DNA from: Nocardioides sp. zg-1228
Lineage (GTDB): Bacteria > Actinomycetota > Actinomycetes > Propionibacteriales > Nocardioidaceae
Direction: 5' to 3'
Assembly (NCBI RefSeq): GCF_017086465.1
Contig: NZ_CP070961.1
Coordinates: 868,001 to 932,000, forward strand
DNA length: 64,000 nucleotides
The position numbers and the translations under genes were made by a program. Numbering within the stretch: the stretch's first letter is position 1; every line of letters starts with the position of its first letter. The notes beneath the pieces are model-generated. The model was not told where the DNA came from. It ran no database searches and saw only the letters and a list, made by a program, of their open reading frames with translations. This document shows, one piece after another, positions 1 through 11,403 of this stretch.

Positions 1-87
1 GAGCACACCGTGACACCCGGGGTGGTTGCATCTGTGGGGTCGGCGTCGCAGCGTTCGCGTCGACCCAGACACAGAGGAGGCACATCG

Positions 88-1221
88 ATGCAGCAGGTCC
101 AGGCGGTCGTCGCGCTCGCGAAGGGCGAGCCGGTGCAGCTCACCACCATCAACGTCCCCGACCCCGGCCCGGGCGAGGCGGTCGTGAAGATCCAGGCCTG
201 CGGGGTGTGCCACACCGACCTCCACTACCGCGAGGGCGGGATCAACGACGACTTCCCCTTCCTGCTCGGCCACGAGGCCGCCGGCGTCGTGGAGTCGGTC
301 GGCCCGGACGTCACGAGCGTCGAGCCGGGCGACTTCGTCGTCCTCAACTGGCGCGCGGTGTGCGGCGAGTGCCGCGCCTGCAACCGCGGTGAGCCGTGGT
401 ACTGCTTCGCCACCCACAACGCCACCCAGAAGATGACGCTCGCCGAGGGCGACCTCGCCGGCACCGAGCTGTCGCCGGCGCTGGGCATCGGGGCGTTCGC
501 CGAGAAGACGCTGGTCGCGGCCGGCCAGTGCACGAAGGTCGACCCCTCGGCGCGTCCCGCCGCCGTCGGCCTGCTCGGGTGCGGGGTGATGGCCGGCCTG
601 GGTGCTGCCATCAACACGGGCAACGTGACCCGCGGCTCCACCGTCGCCGTCATCGGCTGCGGCGGCGTCGGTGCCGCAGCGATCGCGGGCGCCGCACTCG
701 CCGGAGCGTCCCGGGTCATCGCCGTCGACATCGACGACCGCAAGCTCGAGATGGCGCGCTCGATGGGTGCCACCCACACGGTCAACTCCGCCGAGGTCGA
801 CGCCGTGACCGCCATCCGCGAGCTGACCCCGCCGCAGGACGACACCGGCCACGAGGGCGGGGCCGACGTGGTGATCGACGCCGTCGGTCGCCCGGAGACG
901 TGGAAGCAGGCCTTCTACGCCCGCGACCTGGCCGGCACCGTCGTCCTCGTCGGTGTGCCGACGCCGGACATGACGATCCCCGAGATCCCGCTCATCGACG
1001 TCTTCGGCCGCGGCGGCTCGCTGAAGTCCTCCTGGTATGGCGACTGCCTGCCCTCGCGCGACTTCCCGATGCTGGTCGACCTCTACCAGCAGGGCCGGCT
1101 CGACCTCGACGCCTTCGTGACCGAGGAGATCGGCATCGGCGACGTCGAGGCGGCGTTCGAGAAGATGCACCACGGGCCAGAAGACGGCCCCAGCGTGCTC
1201 CGCTCGGTGGTGGTGCTCTGA
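88..1221 (+). CDS. mscR: S-(hydroxymethyl)mycothiol dehydrogenase (mycothiol-dependent formaldehyde dehydrogenase)
   Basis: Zinc-dependent medium-chain alcohol dehydrogenase of 377 aa, expected to oxidise S-hydroxymethyl-mycothiol with NAD in cytosolic formaldehyde detoxification. The catalytic zinc site shows as Cys38 in CGVCHTDLH and His62-Glu63 in GHEAAG. The structural zinc site is Cys92, 95, 98 and 106. A Rossmann GxGxxG (GCGGVGAAA) lies near residue 190. The ATG at 88 follows a GAGGAG ribosome site at 76-81; an in-frame ATG at 10 would add 26 unconserved residues and is not preferred. The stop overlaps the start of the next gene by one base, so the two are translationally coupled. The family also contains mycothiol S-nitrosoreductase activity, which sequence alone cannot separate. 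Family call is firm. Confidence 0.9.
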   Translation: MQQVQAVVALAKGEPVQLTTINVPDPGPGEAVVKIQACGVCHTDLHYREGGINDDFPFLLGHEAAGVVESVGPDVTSVEPGDFVVLNWRAVCGECRACNRGEPWYCFATHNATQKMTLAEGDLAGTELSPALGIGAFAEKTLVAAGQCTKVDPSARPAAVGLLGCGVMAGLGAAINTGNVTRGSTVAVIGCGGVGAAAIAGAALAGASRVIAVDIDDRKLEMARSMGATHTVNSAEVDAVTAIRELTPPQDDTGHEGGADVVIDAVGRPETWKQAFYARDLAGTVVLVGVPTPDMTIPEIPLIDVFGRGGSLKSSWYGDCLPSRDFPMLVDLYQQGRLDLDAFVTEEIGIGDVEAAFEKMHHGPEDGPSVLRSVVVL

Positions 1222-1859
1222 TGACCGGGCCGCGCGGCGTGCGGGTCGACCACGGCGTCGTCTCGGGCACGTTCTCCCTCGACGGAGAGACCTACGACGT
1301 CGACAACAACGTGTGGGTGATCGGGGACGACGAGCAGTGCCTGGTCATCGACGCCCCGCACGACGTCGACGCGATCCTCGCGGTCGTCGGCGGCCGCGCC
1401 GTGAAGGCGATCGTGTGCACGCACGCGCACGACGACCACGTGCGGGTCGCGCCCGAGCTGCGCCGCCGGACCGGGGCGCCCGTGCTGCTGCACCCCGACG
1501 ACCGGCCGCTGTGGGAGCTGACCCACGGTGGTGACGAGGAGGGGGCCGAGCTCTGGGACGTCGACCTCGCCGACGGTCAGACGCTCACGATCGGCGGGGC
1601 GGCCGTCACGGTGATCCACACGCCGGGCCACGCTCCCGGCGCCGTGTGCCTCTACGTCCACGACCTCGGGTGCGTCTTCACCGGTGACACCCTCTTCCAG
1701 GGCGGGCCCGGGGCGACCGGTCGCTCCTACTCCGACGAGGACCTGATCAAGGAGTCCATCCGGTCGCGGCTCCTCGAGCTGCCCGACGAGACGGTCGTGC
1801 ACACCGGCCACGGTCCCGACACCACCATCGGGGCCGAGCGGGAGCGGCTCGCCGGCTGA
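1221..1859 (+). CDS. MBL-fold metallo-hydrolase coupled to the formaldehyde dehydrogenase
   Basis: 212-aa metallo-beta-lactamase-fold hydrolase of glyoxalase II type. The zinc motif THAHDDH is at residues 67-73, followed downstream by HTPGHAPG and TGDTLF, the other metal-binding loops. The start is fused to the dehydrogenase stop (TGATG at 1219-1223). Such MBL genes are regularly found beside mycothiol formaldehyde dehydrogenases in actinobacteria. The inferred role is hydrolysis of the S-formylmycothiol product to formate and free mycothiol. The family assignment is direct; the substrate is inferred only from the neighbour. Confidence 0.85.
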   Translation: MTGPRGVRVDHGVVSGTFSLDGETYDVDNNVWVIGDDEQCLVIDAPHDVDAILAVVGGRAVKAIVCTHAHDDHVRVAPELRRRTGAPVLLHPDDRPLWELTHGGDEEGAELWDVDLADGQTLTIGGAAVTVIHTPGHAPGAVCLYVHDLGCVFTGDTLFQGGPGATGRSYSDEDLIKESIRSRLLELPDETVVHTGHGPDTTIGAERERLAG

Positions 1860-1879
1860 GGTCGGTTGTGGCCAGCCGG
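1852..1879. terminator. Candidate bidirectional terminator between convergent genes
   Basis: CCGGCTG at 1852-1858 pairs perfectly with CAGCCGG at 1873-1879 across a 14-nt loop, between the MBL gene (+) and the XRE gene (-). There is no T tract, as is common in high-GC actinobacteria. Confidence 0.35.
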
Positions 1880-1881
1880 GG

Positions 1882-2481
1882 TCAGGCGGCCCGCCACTGC
1901 TGCTGGCGGGCCTCCCTCACCTCGTCGAGGTGCTCGGCCTCGGCCGCCAGCTGGCGGGACGCCGGATGGTCGACGGGCGTGCCGAACACGCGCCGCTGGA
2001 GCCAGCGCCAGTAGGGCGAGGTGTGGTGGAGGACGAGCGGCTCCCTCCGGGCGCGTGAGGCGCGCCGCCACCGAGCGGGCTCGGGCGTGCACTCGAGGCC
2101 GCGCGGGACGTACCACCCGGTGGCCTTGAGGTCGACGTGGGCGGGGTAGCGCCTCCCGCCCCGGTCCCGCGCCCCGTCGTCGCGCATCGGCTCGACGACC
2201 TCGCCGCTGTCGGCGTCGTGGACGGTGCTGCCCAGTCCGGCGAGGCCGAGCAGGTGCTGCATCACGCTCACCCGCGGGCTGGTGCGGCCGGTCTCCCACC
2301 TCGCGACGACTGACTGCGACACCCCGATCATGGCCGCCAGCCCGCGCTGCGACACGTCCAGGATCCGCCTGATGCGGCGCACGAGACCGGGCACGCCTCC
2401 GTCGAACGGGCCCATCAGGTACCACTCCACCTCGTCGTCGGTCCACTCGCACTCCGCGTCCCACTCCTCCGTCGTCCGCAT
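1882..2481 (-). CDS. XRE-family helix-turn-helix protein
   Basis: 199-aa protein with a Cro/C1-type helix-turn-helix at about residues 33-75. The recognisable core is DVSQRGLAAMIGVSQSVVARW followed by ETGRTSP, the standard XRE pattern of a conserved Q and a WE-x-G turn. The rest (about 85-199) is Arg-rich and Trp-rich and matches no domain I recognise. The ATG at 2481 has a weak upstream purine stretch. It is likely a DNA-binding regulator with an unknown target; the paired dyads just upstream (2615-2719) are possible operators, but nothing ties them to this protein. Confidence 0.75.
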   Translation of the reverse strand: MRTTEEWDAECEWTDDEVEWYLMGPFDGGVPGLVRRIRRILDVSQRGLAAMIGVSQSVVARWETGRTSPRVSVMQHLLGLAGLGSTVHDADSGEVVEPMRDDGARDRGGRRYPAHVDLKATGWYVPRGLECTPEPARWRRASRARREPLVLHHTSPYWRWLQRRVFGTPVDHPASRQLAAEAEHLDEVREARQQQWRAA

Positions 2482-2614
2482 CTCTCAGCCCCTTCCGTCG
2501 GTCGTGGACGTCGTCTCGTCCTCGGTCCTGCCATCCCAGTCGTCCGCACCGACAACCGGCGATCGCTCGTCCACAGGCCAGCTCAATCCCGGTGCGACCA
2601 CCCGCCCGCACTGG

Positions 2615-2641
2615 CACCTGAGTCGCGGAGAGACTCAGGTG
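2615..2641. repeat. Inverted repeat 1, 10-bp stem
   Basis: CACCTGAGTC (2615-2624) and GACTCAGGTG (2632-2641) form a perfect 10-bp stem with a 7-nt loop. It is a sister of the dyad at 2687-2719 with the same GAGTC/GACTC core. Confidence 0.8.
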
Positions 2642-2686
2642 GCAGGACGACGCGTGGGGGTGCGGGCTCCTTCTGCGGGGCCGCCT

Positions 2687-2719
2687 TGTCATCTGAGTCG
2701 CCCGGAGACTCAGATGACA
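2687..2719. repeat. Inverted repeat 2, 13-bp stem, covaries with repeat 1
   Basis: TGTCATCTGAGTC (2687-2699) and GACTCAGATGACA (2707-2719) form a perfect 13-bp stem with a 7-nt loop. Compared with repeat 1, one C-G pair has become T-A on both arms, so pairing is kept despite the base change. Confidence 0.8.
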
Positions 2720-2726
2720 GGAGAGA

Positions 2727-2753
2727 GGGAGAGGGAGAGGGAGAGGGAGAGGG
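2727..2753 (+). repeat. GGGAGA hexanucleotide tandem tract
   Basis: Four perfect GGGAGA units at 2727-2750 plus a trailing GGG, preceded by one degenerate unit (2721-2726). It lies 50-80 bp upstream of the nagZ-like ATG, in its leader. Confidence 0.85.
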
Positions 2754-2803
2754 CGGTGGCGCGACGAGCGGGCGGGCTCCCGAGGGCGTGCCACCATGGC
2801 TGG

Positions 2804-4648
2804 ATGCGCTCGCGTCCGGCCACCCGTTTGGCGAGCCTCGGCGTCTCCCTCGCTGCGGTCGCCTCGCTGGCCGCCTGTGACGGCGCGGCACCGGGGGAGG
2901 ACGAGGATCCCTCGAGCGGGGGCCCGGCTGCCACGAGTACGCCCACGGTGCCGCCGACCCCCTCCGAGGAGCTCGGGCTGGTGGAGGGGTGGGGGCCGGA
3001 CCGCGCCGAGCTCGACCGGGCCGCGCGGACCGTCGGCCGGATGCGGCTCCCCGACCTCGCCGGACAGGTGATCGTCGCCGACTGGGCGGGCACGGCAGCG
3101 CCCGTGGGGATGGTGCGCGACCTCCACCTCGGCGGGGTGATCGCCTTCAGTGCGAACGTCGCCTCCGCCGACCAGGTGAGGTCGGTCAACCGGACGCTCG
3201 CTCGTCGGGTCCCGCGGAAGTGGCCGCTCTTCCTCGCCGTCGACCAGGAGGGTGGGGTGGTCGAGCGGCTGCGCGGCGCCGCGACCCGCTTCCCCGCGTT
3301 CATGAGCACCGGGGCCGCGGACGACGCCGCGCTGACCGAGGAGGTGTACGCCGCCGGAGCGGCGGAGCTGCGCGGCCTCGGGTTCACCGCCGACCTCGCG
3401 CCCGTCGCCGACGTCACCTCCGGGCCGGAGGACCCGACGATCGGGTCGCGCTCGGCGTCGTCGCGACCGGCGATCGTGGCCGAGCAGGTGGTCGCGGCCG
3501 CCGACGGGTTCGTCTCGGCCGGCGTGCTGCCGGTCATCAAGCACTTCCCGGGCCACGGGTCGGTGCCGGCCGACAGCCACCTCAGCCTGCCGGTGCAGAC
3601 GAAGTCGCTGGCCGAGCTGAGGGACACCGACCTCGTGCCCTTCGCGCGCAGTGTCGAGGCCGGGCTGCCCGCGGTCATGGTGGGCCACCTCGACGTGCGC
3701 GCCGTGGACCGGCGCGAGCCCTCGTCGTTGTCGCGCAAGGTGGTGACCGGCCTGCTGCGCGAGGACCTCGGGTTCGAGGGGCTCGTGGTGACCGACTCGC
3801 TCCAGATGGCGGCGGTGACGCGCGGCCGCGACCCGGGGCGGACGGCCGTGCAGGCGATGCGGGCCGGCTCCGACGTCCTGCTCATGCCGCCGTCGCCGGC
3901 CGCCGCCCGCGCCGCGCTGGTCCGCGCGGTGCGCCGCGACGACCTGCCTCGCCGGCGCCTCGAGCAGGCCGCGGCACGGCAGATCGCCCTGCTGACGCAC
4001 CTCGCCGACGCCGGCACCGGCACCGGCACCGGCACCGGCACCGGCACCGAAGGATCGGGCACCGGGGCCGCGCCTCCCGACTCGGCACGTGCCGCCTCGC
4101 GACGCCTGTCGGCCGCCGCGGTGACGCTCACCCACGGCGCGTGCTCGGGCCGGCTGGTCGGCGACACGGTGCACGCCTACGGCGACGCGGGCGCGGTGGG
4201 TGCGTTCACCGCGGCCGCGCGCGCGGCGGGCATCACCGTGCTGGCGCGTCGCTCGCCGCCGGCGGCGCTGGCCACGGCCGAGCCCCGCCCGGAGCGCAGG
4301 AAGAAGGAGCGCAAACCTGCGTTCCGCAAGCGGGTGCGCGCCTGGAAGGCGGCCGAGGCGAAGCGGTCGGAGCGCCTGGCCGCCTGGACCGCACGCGAGG
4401 ACGCCCGCCTCGCCGCGGGCGCCCAGGTGGGCTTCACCGGCTACCGCGACGCCCCCGTCGACGGGGAGGTCGCGGTGGCCACCGACAGCCCGTGGGTGCT
4501 CGGCCGGGTGAGTGCCCCGACGCGCCTGGCCACCTACGGGGACACGCCTGCGGCGATGGAGGCGCTGGTCGACGTGCTGACCGGTGCGCAGCCCGCGAAG
4601 GGCCGCCTGCCGGTGACGGTCCAGGGCGTGGCCCGCGACGGCTGCTGA
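2804..4648 (+). CDS. nagZ: Glycoside hydrolase family 3 beta-N-acetylhexosaminidase, lipoprotein (NagZ type)
   Basis: 614-aa lipoprotein expected to release N-acetylglucosamine from cell-wall muropeptides or chitin fragments at the outer face of the membrane. The signal peptide ends in lipobox LAAC (Cys25). The GH3 TIM barrel follows, with KHFPGHG from Lys246 and the nearby DSH of the NagZ His-Asp acid/base dyad; the nucleophile is Asp331 in TDSLQM. A Gly-Thr linker encoded by six GGCACC repeats (4013-4048) joins it to a C-terminal Rossmann-like domain that ends with a Lys/Arg-rich stretch. The ATG at 2804 gives a compact lipoprotein signal; the upstream in-frame ATG at 2714 would hide it. 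Actinobacterial NagZ proteins are commonly exported lipoproteins. Confidence 0.88.
   Translation: MRSRPATRLASLGVSLAAVASLAACDGAAPGEDEDPSSGGPAATSTPTVPPTPSEELGLVEGWGPDRAELDRAARTVGRMRLPDLAGQVIVADWAGTAAPVGMVRDLHLGGVIAFSANVASADQVRSVNRTLARRVPRKWPLFLAVDQEGGVVERLRGAATRFPAFMSTGAADDAALTEEVYAAGAAELRGLGFTADLAPVADVTSGPEDPTIGSRSASSRPAIVAEQVVAAADGFVSAGVLPVIKHFPGHGSVPADSHLSLPVQTKSLAELRDTDLVPFARSVEAGLPAVMVGHLDVRAVDRREPSSLSRKVVTGLLREDLGFEGLVVTDSLQMAAVTRGRDPGRTAVQAMRAGSDVLLMPPSPAAARAALVRAVRRDDLPRRRLEQAAARQIALLTHLADAGTGTGTGTGTGTEGSGTGAAPPDSARAASRRLSAAAVTLTHGACSGRLVGDTVHAYGDAGAVGAFTAAARAAGITVLARRSPPAALATAEPRPERRKKERKPAFRKRVRAWKAAEAKRSERLAAWTAREDARLAAGAQVGFTGYRDAPVDGEVAVATDSPWVLGRVSAPTRLATYGDTPAAMEALVDVLTGAQPAKGRLPVTVQGVARDGC
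4013..4048 (+). repeat. GGCACC hexanucleotide tandem tract inside nagZ
   Basis: Six perfect GGCACC units coding for alternating Gly-Thr in the interdomain linker. Unit gain or loss keeps the frame and only changes linker length. Confidence 0.9.
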
Positions 4649-4666
4649 GCGGCGGCTCGAAACGGC

Positions 4667-5857
4667 TCAGAACGGCTGGACGAGCAGGGCGGTGCCCTGC
4701 CCCGACACGCGCGTCAGCACCAGCGTGGCCTCGTTGTCGCCCTTGAGGGCCAGCCGCTTGCGCAGCTCCTCGGGCACCACCTGCACCCCGCGCTTCTTGA
4801 TCGTCAGCCGGCCGACGCCGCGCTCCTGCAGGGCCGCGCGCAGCGGCTTCTCGCGGTAGGGCAGGTGCTCGACCACCCGGTAGCTGCGCGCGAACGGCGT
4901 GTGGAACGAGGCGTCGCTGGTGACGTAGGCGATGTGCCGGTCGACCAGCCCGCCACCGACGCCGGCGGCGACCGCCGTGACCAGGCCGGCGCGGATGACG
5001 GCGCCGTCGGGCTCGTAGAGGAAGGCGCCGACCTCGCGGACCTCGGTGCCGGCCTCGCCGTCGGCGGGCGAGTCCTCGTCGGTGAGGCTGGCGAGCCCGC
5101 CGTCGGCGATCACGGTGGCGCGGCGTCTGGTGGTGGCCAGGTCGGGGGACCACAGCGCGGCCTCCTTGACGTCGCCGGCGTCGCTGACCCACTCCGCCTC
5201 CACGCCCGCGGGCACGAGGTCGTGGCCGATGCCGGGCGCCACCTTGACCAGCGCGCGCCGCTGCAGCAGGTCGAGCACCCACGACCAGGGCGGCGTCCAC
5301 CCCTCGACGTCGAAGACCCGGCCGCGGCCGCCGCGTCGCGCGGGGTCGGCGAACGCGACGTCGAACGCCCGCGGGTCGATCGCGGTGGCGTCGCCCACCT
5401 GGACGGCCCCCGGGAGGCCGAGGGCCTCGAGGTTGGCCCGCGCCATCGCCACCCGCACCGGGTCCTGGTCGATGCCGCCCGCGACCAGCCCGGCCCGGGC
5501 GAAGGCCAGGAGGTCCCCGCCGATGCCACAGCCCAGGTCGACGACGCTGCCGCCGGGGATCGCGGCGGCGAGCCGGGCGGCCCGGTGGTCGGCGACCCGC
5601 GCCCGGGTCGCCTGCTCGAGCGCGTCGGGGGTGAAGAACATGTGGTGTGCGGCGTCGCCGAACTTGGCGACGGCCCGCTCGCGCAGCTGCGCCTGCGTGG
5701 TGGCCGCGGCCGCCCGCTCGGGGTCGGGCTCGAGGCGGCGGACGACGCCGGCGACCCGCACCGGGTCGCCCGGGTGGTCGGCCCACGCCTGCGTGGCGGC
5801 GGCGAGCAGACGGGCGCCGTCGGGCGTGCGCAACCAGTCCAGCGTCTCGATCTCCAC
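4667..5857 (-). CDS. Class I SAM-dependent methyltransferase with THUMP-like C-terminal domain
   Basis: 396-aa protein. The SAM-binding motif I VDLGCGIGGD is at residues 106-115, with an acidic motif II (GGIDQD) after it and a FADPARR motif near residue 170 where N6/N-methyltransferases carry their catalytic loop. The C-terminal 100 residues resemble the THUMP-like domain of these proteins, ending in a LTIKKRGVQVVPEELRK-type RNA-binding segment. It is probably a nucleic-acid (RNA) methyltransferase; the target is unknown. The start is GTG at 5857, preceded by CAGGAT and 6 nt, the leaderless pattern seen elsewhere here. It is divergent from groES, whose CIRCE operators begin 28 bp away. Confidence 0.8.
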   Translation of the reverse strand: MEIETLDWLRTPDGARLLAAATQAWADHPGDPVRVAGVVRRLEPDPERAAAATTQAQLRERAVAKFGDAAHHMFFTPDALEQATRARVADHRAARLAAAIPGGSVVDLGCGIGGDLLAFARAGLVAGGIDQDPVRVAMARANLEALGLPGAVQVGDATAIDPRAFDVAFADPARRGGRGRVFDVEGWTPPWSWVLDLLQRRALVKVAPGIGHDLVPAGVEAEWVSDAGDVKEAALWSPDLATTRRRATVIADGGLASLTDEDSPADGEAGTEVREVGAFLYEPDGAVIRAGLVTAVAAGVGGGLVDRHIAYVTSDASFHTPFARSYRVVEHLPYREKPLRAALQERGVGRLTIKKRGVQVVPEELRKRLALKGDNEATLVLTRVSGQGTALLVQPF

Positions 5858-5885
5858 GCCGTCATCCTGTCAGCGGCGGCACCGG

Positions 5886-5912
5886 CTAGCACTCGAGCGG
5901 GCAGAGTGCTAG
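5886..5912. promoter_or_regulatory. CIRCE operator 1 (HrcA binding site)
   Basis: CTAGCACTC (5886-5894), nine spacer bases, GAGTGCTAG (5904-5912): a perfect dyad matching the CIRCE consensus TTAGCACTC-N9-GAGTGCTAA except at the outermost pair. It implies HrcA repression of groES-groEL. Confidence 0.93.
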
Positions 5913-5920
5913 CGTCTGCG

Positions 5921-5947
5921 TTGGCACTCTCGCCCTGAGAATGCCAA
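5921..5947. promoter_or_regulatory. CIRCE-like operator 2, imperfect
   Basis: TTGGCACTC (5921-5929), nine spacer bases, GAATGCCAA (5939-5947). It has the same spacing as operator 1 with one mismatched pair between arms and a G for A at position 4. It lies 8 bp beyond the first operator and is probably a second, weaker HrcA site. Confidence 0.75.
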
Positions 5948-6079
5948 CGCTCGTGAGCCAGGCACGACCCCCGCGACGGCATGCCGCGGTCCGCGAGCCC
6001 ACGTCCTGGGAGCCCCGGGCGGAAATCGATCCGGGCTCCTGAAGATCTCTTGTTTTGAGAAAGTGGAGGTTGATCCGAA

Positions 6080-6373
6080 GTGTCGGTCAACATCAAGCCC
6101 CTCGAGGACCGCATCGTCGTCCAGACCCTCGAAGCCGAGCAGACCACCGCCTCCGGCCTGGTCATCCCGGACACCGCCAAGGAGAAGCCCCAGGAGGGCG
6201 AGGTCGTGGCGATCGGTCCCGGTCGCATCGACGACAACGGCAACCGCGTCCCGCTCGACGTCGCCGTGGGTGACAAGGTCATCTACAGCAAGTACGGCGG
6301 CACCGAGGTCAAGTACGCCGGCCAGGAGTACCTGATCCTGTCTGCGCGCGACATCCTCGCCGTCGTCTCCTGA
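6080..6373 (+). CDS. groES: Co-chaperonin GroES
   Basis: 97-aa GroES, the lid of the GroEL folding chamber. The N terminus [10 protein letters not shown], the mobile loop around [15 protein letters not shown] and the terminal [13 protein letters not shown] are all canonical, and the length is typical. The start is GTG at 6080 behind GTGGAGG at 6063-6069. It is first in the operon with groEL, under two CIRCE dyads. A long hairpin lies between it and groEL. Confidence 0.97.
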   Translation: MSVNIKPLEDRIVVQTLEAEQTTASGLVIPDTAKEKPQEGEVVAIGPGRIDDNGNRVPLDVAVGDKVIYSKYGGTEVKYAGQEYLILSARDILAVVS

Positions 6374-6380
6374 TTCCCCT

Positions 6381-8091
<1,711 letters not shown>

Positions 8092-8122
8092 TCCACCTCG
8101 TCCCACCTGCACGACACGACAC

Positions 8123-8147
8123 GCCCGCACCGGACTCCGGTGCGGGC
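8123..8147. terminator. Intrinsic terminator of groEL, shared with the convergent gene
   Basis: GCCCGCACCGG (8123-8133) and CCGGTGCGGGC (8137-8147) form a perfect 11-bp stem with a 3-nt loop in the 77-bp gap between groEL (+) and the membrane protein gene (-). No U tract. Confidence 0.75.
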
Positions 8148-8168
8148 CTGTCGCCGTGCCGGGCCGGC

Positions 8169-9710
8169 TCAGTGACCCCGGATCGTGCGGAAGGGCGTCG
8201 TGCAGTCGACGTCGAGGCGGATCGGATCGACCGTGTTGAGGTGGTAGACCCGGTAGCGGTCGCAGGCGGTGCCCACGAACTCGTACTTGCGGATCAGCGA
8301 CCGCTCGACCGGCCGGGTCCCGTCATCGGCCCACGCGTCGATGTGCGCCGCCTCGACGAACCACGTGGGCGGATTGGGCCCGGTCAGCACCTCCTCGAGC
8401 TGCTGGAGGTCCGGGTCGCGCGTGCGCATCGGCAGCGACCAGAGGTACGGGTAGGGCGAGGGGGCGCCGCTCGCCCACTGGATGTCGGCCCGGCCGCCGT
8501 AGACCAGCACCCGGTCACCGGGCCTCCCGGCCGCGGCGATCGCCTCGCCCGTGCGCACCTCGACAGGCACGCGGCCGCGCACCCACGAGCCCGTCCAGAG
8601 CAGGAGCGCGACCACGCTGGAGACGACCAGGACGCCCACCGTCGCCGGCGTGGCCCAGCGCGGCACCCGGTCGACCTGGTCGTGGGCGGCCAGCGCCGCC
8701 ACGGCGAGCGCGAGGCCGGGGATCGGCACGAAGAGGTAGGGCACCCAGAAGCTCCCGCTCAGCGCGACTCCGAGCAGGTCGGCCACGAGCGTCGCCGTGA
8801 TCGCGACGACCACCACCGGGTCGCGTCGCAGCAGGCCGCGCAGGCGCAGGGCGAACAGCACCAGCACGAGCACCATGCCCGTGCCGACGAAGACGAGCAG
8901 CACGTCCACGCCCCGGCCCAGCGCCGCGGGGGAGTCCTGTGCGGCGAGGACCTCGCTGGCCTCCGATCGGAACGTCACGACCGTGTACCAGAGCTCGTCC
9001 AGGCGTACGCCCGCCACGACCGCCCAGGCCACGACGCCCACGACGGGCACCACCGCGCCGGCCAGGGCGGACGCGGTGCACCGCAGCCGGGCGCGCACGT
9101 CGAGCCGCTGGGCCACCAGCGACCCGACCAGCAGCGTGGCCCCGAACACCAGGCCCCCGGCCATGCTCTGCTTCATCCCGACGGCGAGCATCGCCAGCAG
9201 GCCGGCGAGGAACGCGTCGCGGCCCGACCCGCGGCGCGCGGCCCGCAGCGCGAGCCAGCACGAGCCCATCACCAGCGGGATGCCGAAGAGCTCGCCCTTG
9301 GCGCCGGCCGGGTCGATGTCGGCGTTGCTGACGAGCGCGGCCGCCGCCACCGCCGTCCAGCCGGTCACCCGCCGCACCGCGTGAGGGTCGAGCACCCCCG
9401 CCCGGACCGCCACCTCGCGGGCCGCCGCCGCGGCGGCCAGCACGAGCAGCGCGCACCCGACCGCAGCCACCAGCCGGTGGGCGTACGCCCCGCCGACGGC
9501 GTCGACGGCCCGCATCAGCGCGATGACCACCGGCGGCCGGTCGACGAAGTAGCGGCCGAAGACCGAGTCGACCTCGGGCTGCCAGGCCTGCGCGACGAGC
9601 AGGAAGCCGGCCTCGTCGGGGCGCAGCGGCCAGAGCAGCGAGGGGAACCGCGCGAGGAAGGCGAGGGCAGCCGCCACCCACACCATGCGCCCCGAGCGCC
9701 ACGTGTCCAC
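8169..9710 (-). CDS. Polytopic membrane protein, glycosyltransferase family 39-like
   Basis: About 513 aa with some ten to twelve hydrophobic segments over the first 400 residues and a soluble C-terminal part of about 120 residues. The N-terminal extracytoplasmic loop contains LRPDEAGFLLVAQ, like the acidic D-E pair of GT39/GT83 (ArnT/PMT-type) transferases that use polyprenyl-phosphate sugars. It is probably a cell-envelope or protein glycosyltransferase; the acceptor is unknown. The start is uncertain: GTG at 9710 is chosen, ATG at 9686 is possible, and a longer frame to 9800 would run into guaB and is unlikely. Confidence 0.65.
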   Translation of the reverse strand: MDTWRSGRMVWVAAALAFLARFPSLLWPLRPDEAGFLLVAQAWQPEVDSVFGRYFVDRPPVVIALMRAVDAVGGAYAHRLVAAVGCALLVLAAAAAAREVAVRAGVLDPHAVRRVTGWTAVAAAALVSNADIDPAGAKGELFGIPLVMGSCWLALRAARRGSGRDAFLAGLLAMLAVGMKQSMAGGLVFGATLLVGSLVAQRLDVRARLRCTASALAGAVVPVVGVVAWAVVAGVRLDELWYTVVTFRSEASEVLAAQDSPAALGRGVDVLLVFVGTGMVLVLVLFALRLRGLLRRDPVVVVAITATLVADLLGVALSGSFWVPYLFVPIPGLALAVAALAAHDQVDRVPRWATPATVGVLVVSSVVALLLWTGSWVRGRVPVEVRTGEAIAAAGRPGDRVLVYGGRADIQWASGAPSPYPYLWSLPMRTRDPDLQQLEEVLTGPNPPTWFVEAAHIDAWADDGTRPVERSLIRKYEFVGTACDRYRVYHLNTVDPIRLDVDCTTPFRTIRGH

Positions 9711-9750
9711 CCCCACCCCCACACTGTCCCAGAGCCGTGGCGAACGGCCG

Positions 9751-11265
<1,515 letters not shown>

Positions 11266-11403
11266 TCACTCCCTTCCGGCCCTTCCGCAAAGCGGTCGCG
11301 TGGGCATACGTTGACTCGCGTCAGGGGATCGGGCCCCACGACGACGATGCGATCCATCGCCCTTGGGCGCTCGATCCCGATTTCTCTCGGGAGGAGCGCT
11401 TCA

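Larger units (their letters stand above)
2482..2803. other. 322-bp divergent intergenic region with two dyads and a hexanucleotide tract
   Basis: Separates the XRE gene (-) from the nagZ-like gene (+). It holds two related inverted repeats (2615-2641 and 2687-2719) and a GGGAGA tract (2727-2753). No convincing small gene was seen. An in-frame ATG at 2714 could extend the downstream protein through the tract as repeated Glu-Arg, but the signal peptide argues for the start at 2804. Confidence 0.7.

Noticed and set aside
2727..2753. GGGAGA tract considered as a CRISPR or coding repeat
   Set aside because: The units are 6 bp without spacers, so it is a simple tandem repeat.
2714..2803. Upstream ATG at 2714 as the nagZ start
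   Set aside because: It would place a Glu-Arg repeat before the signal peptide and hide the lipobox.
1727..4174. 815-codon antisense frame over the nagZ-like gene
   Set aside because: Arg/Gly-rich shadow; the + strand has lipobox, GH3 motifs and normal composition.
11281..11403. Leader of the metzincin gene as a riboswitch
   Set aside because: Only short pairings such as TCCCGA/TCGGGA were found and no known riboswitch core could be matched.
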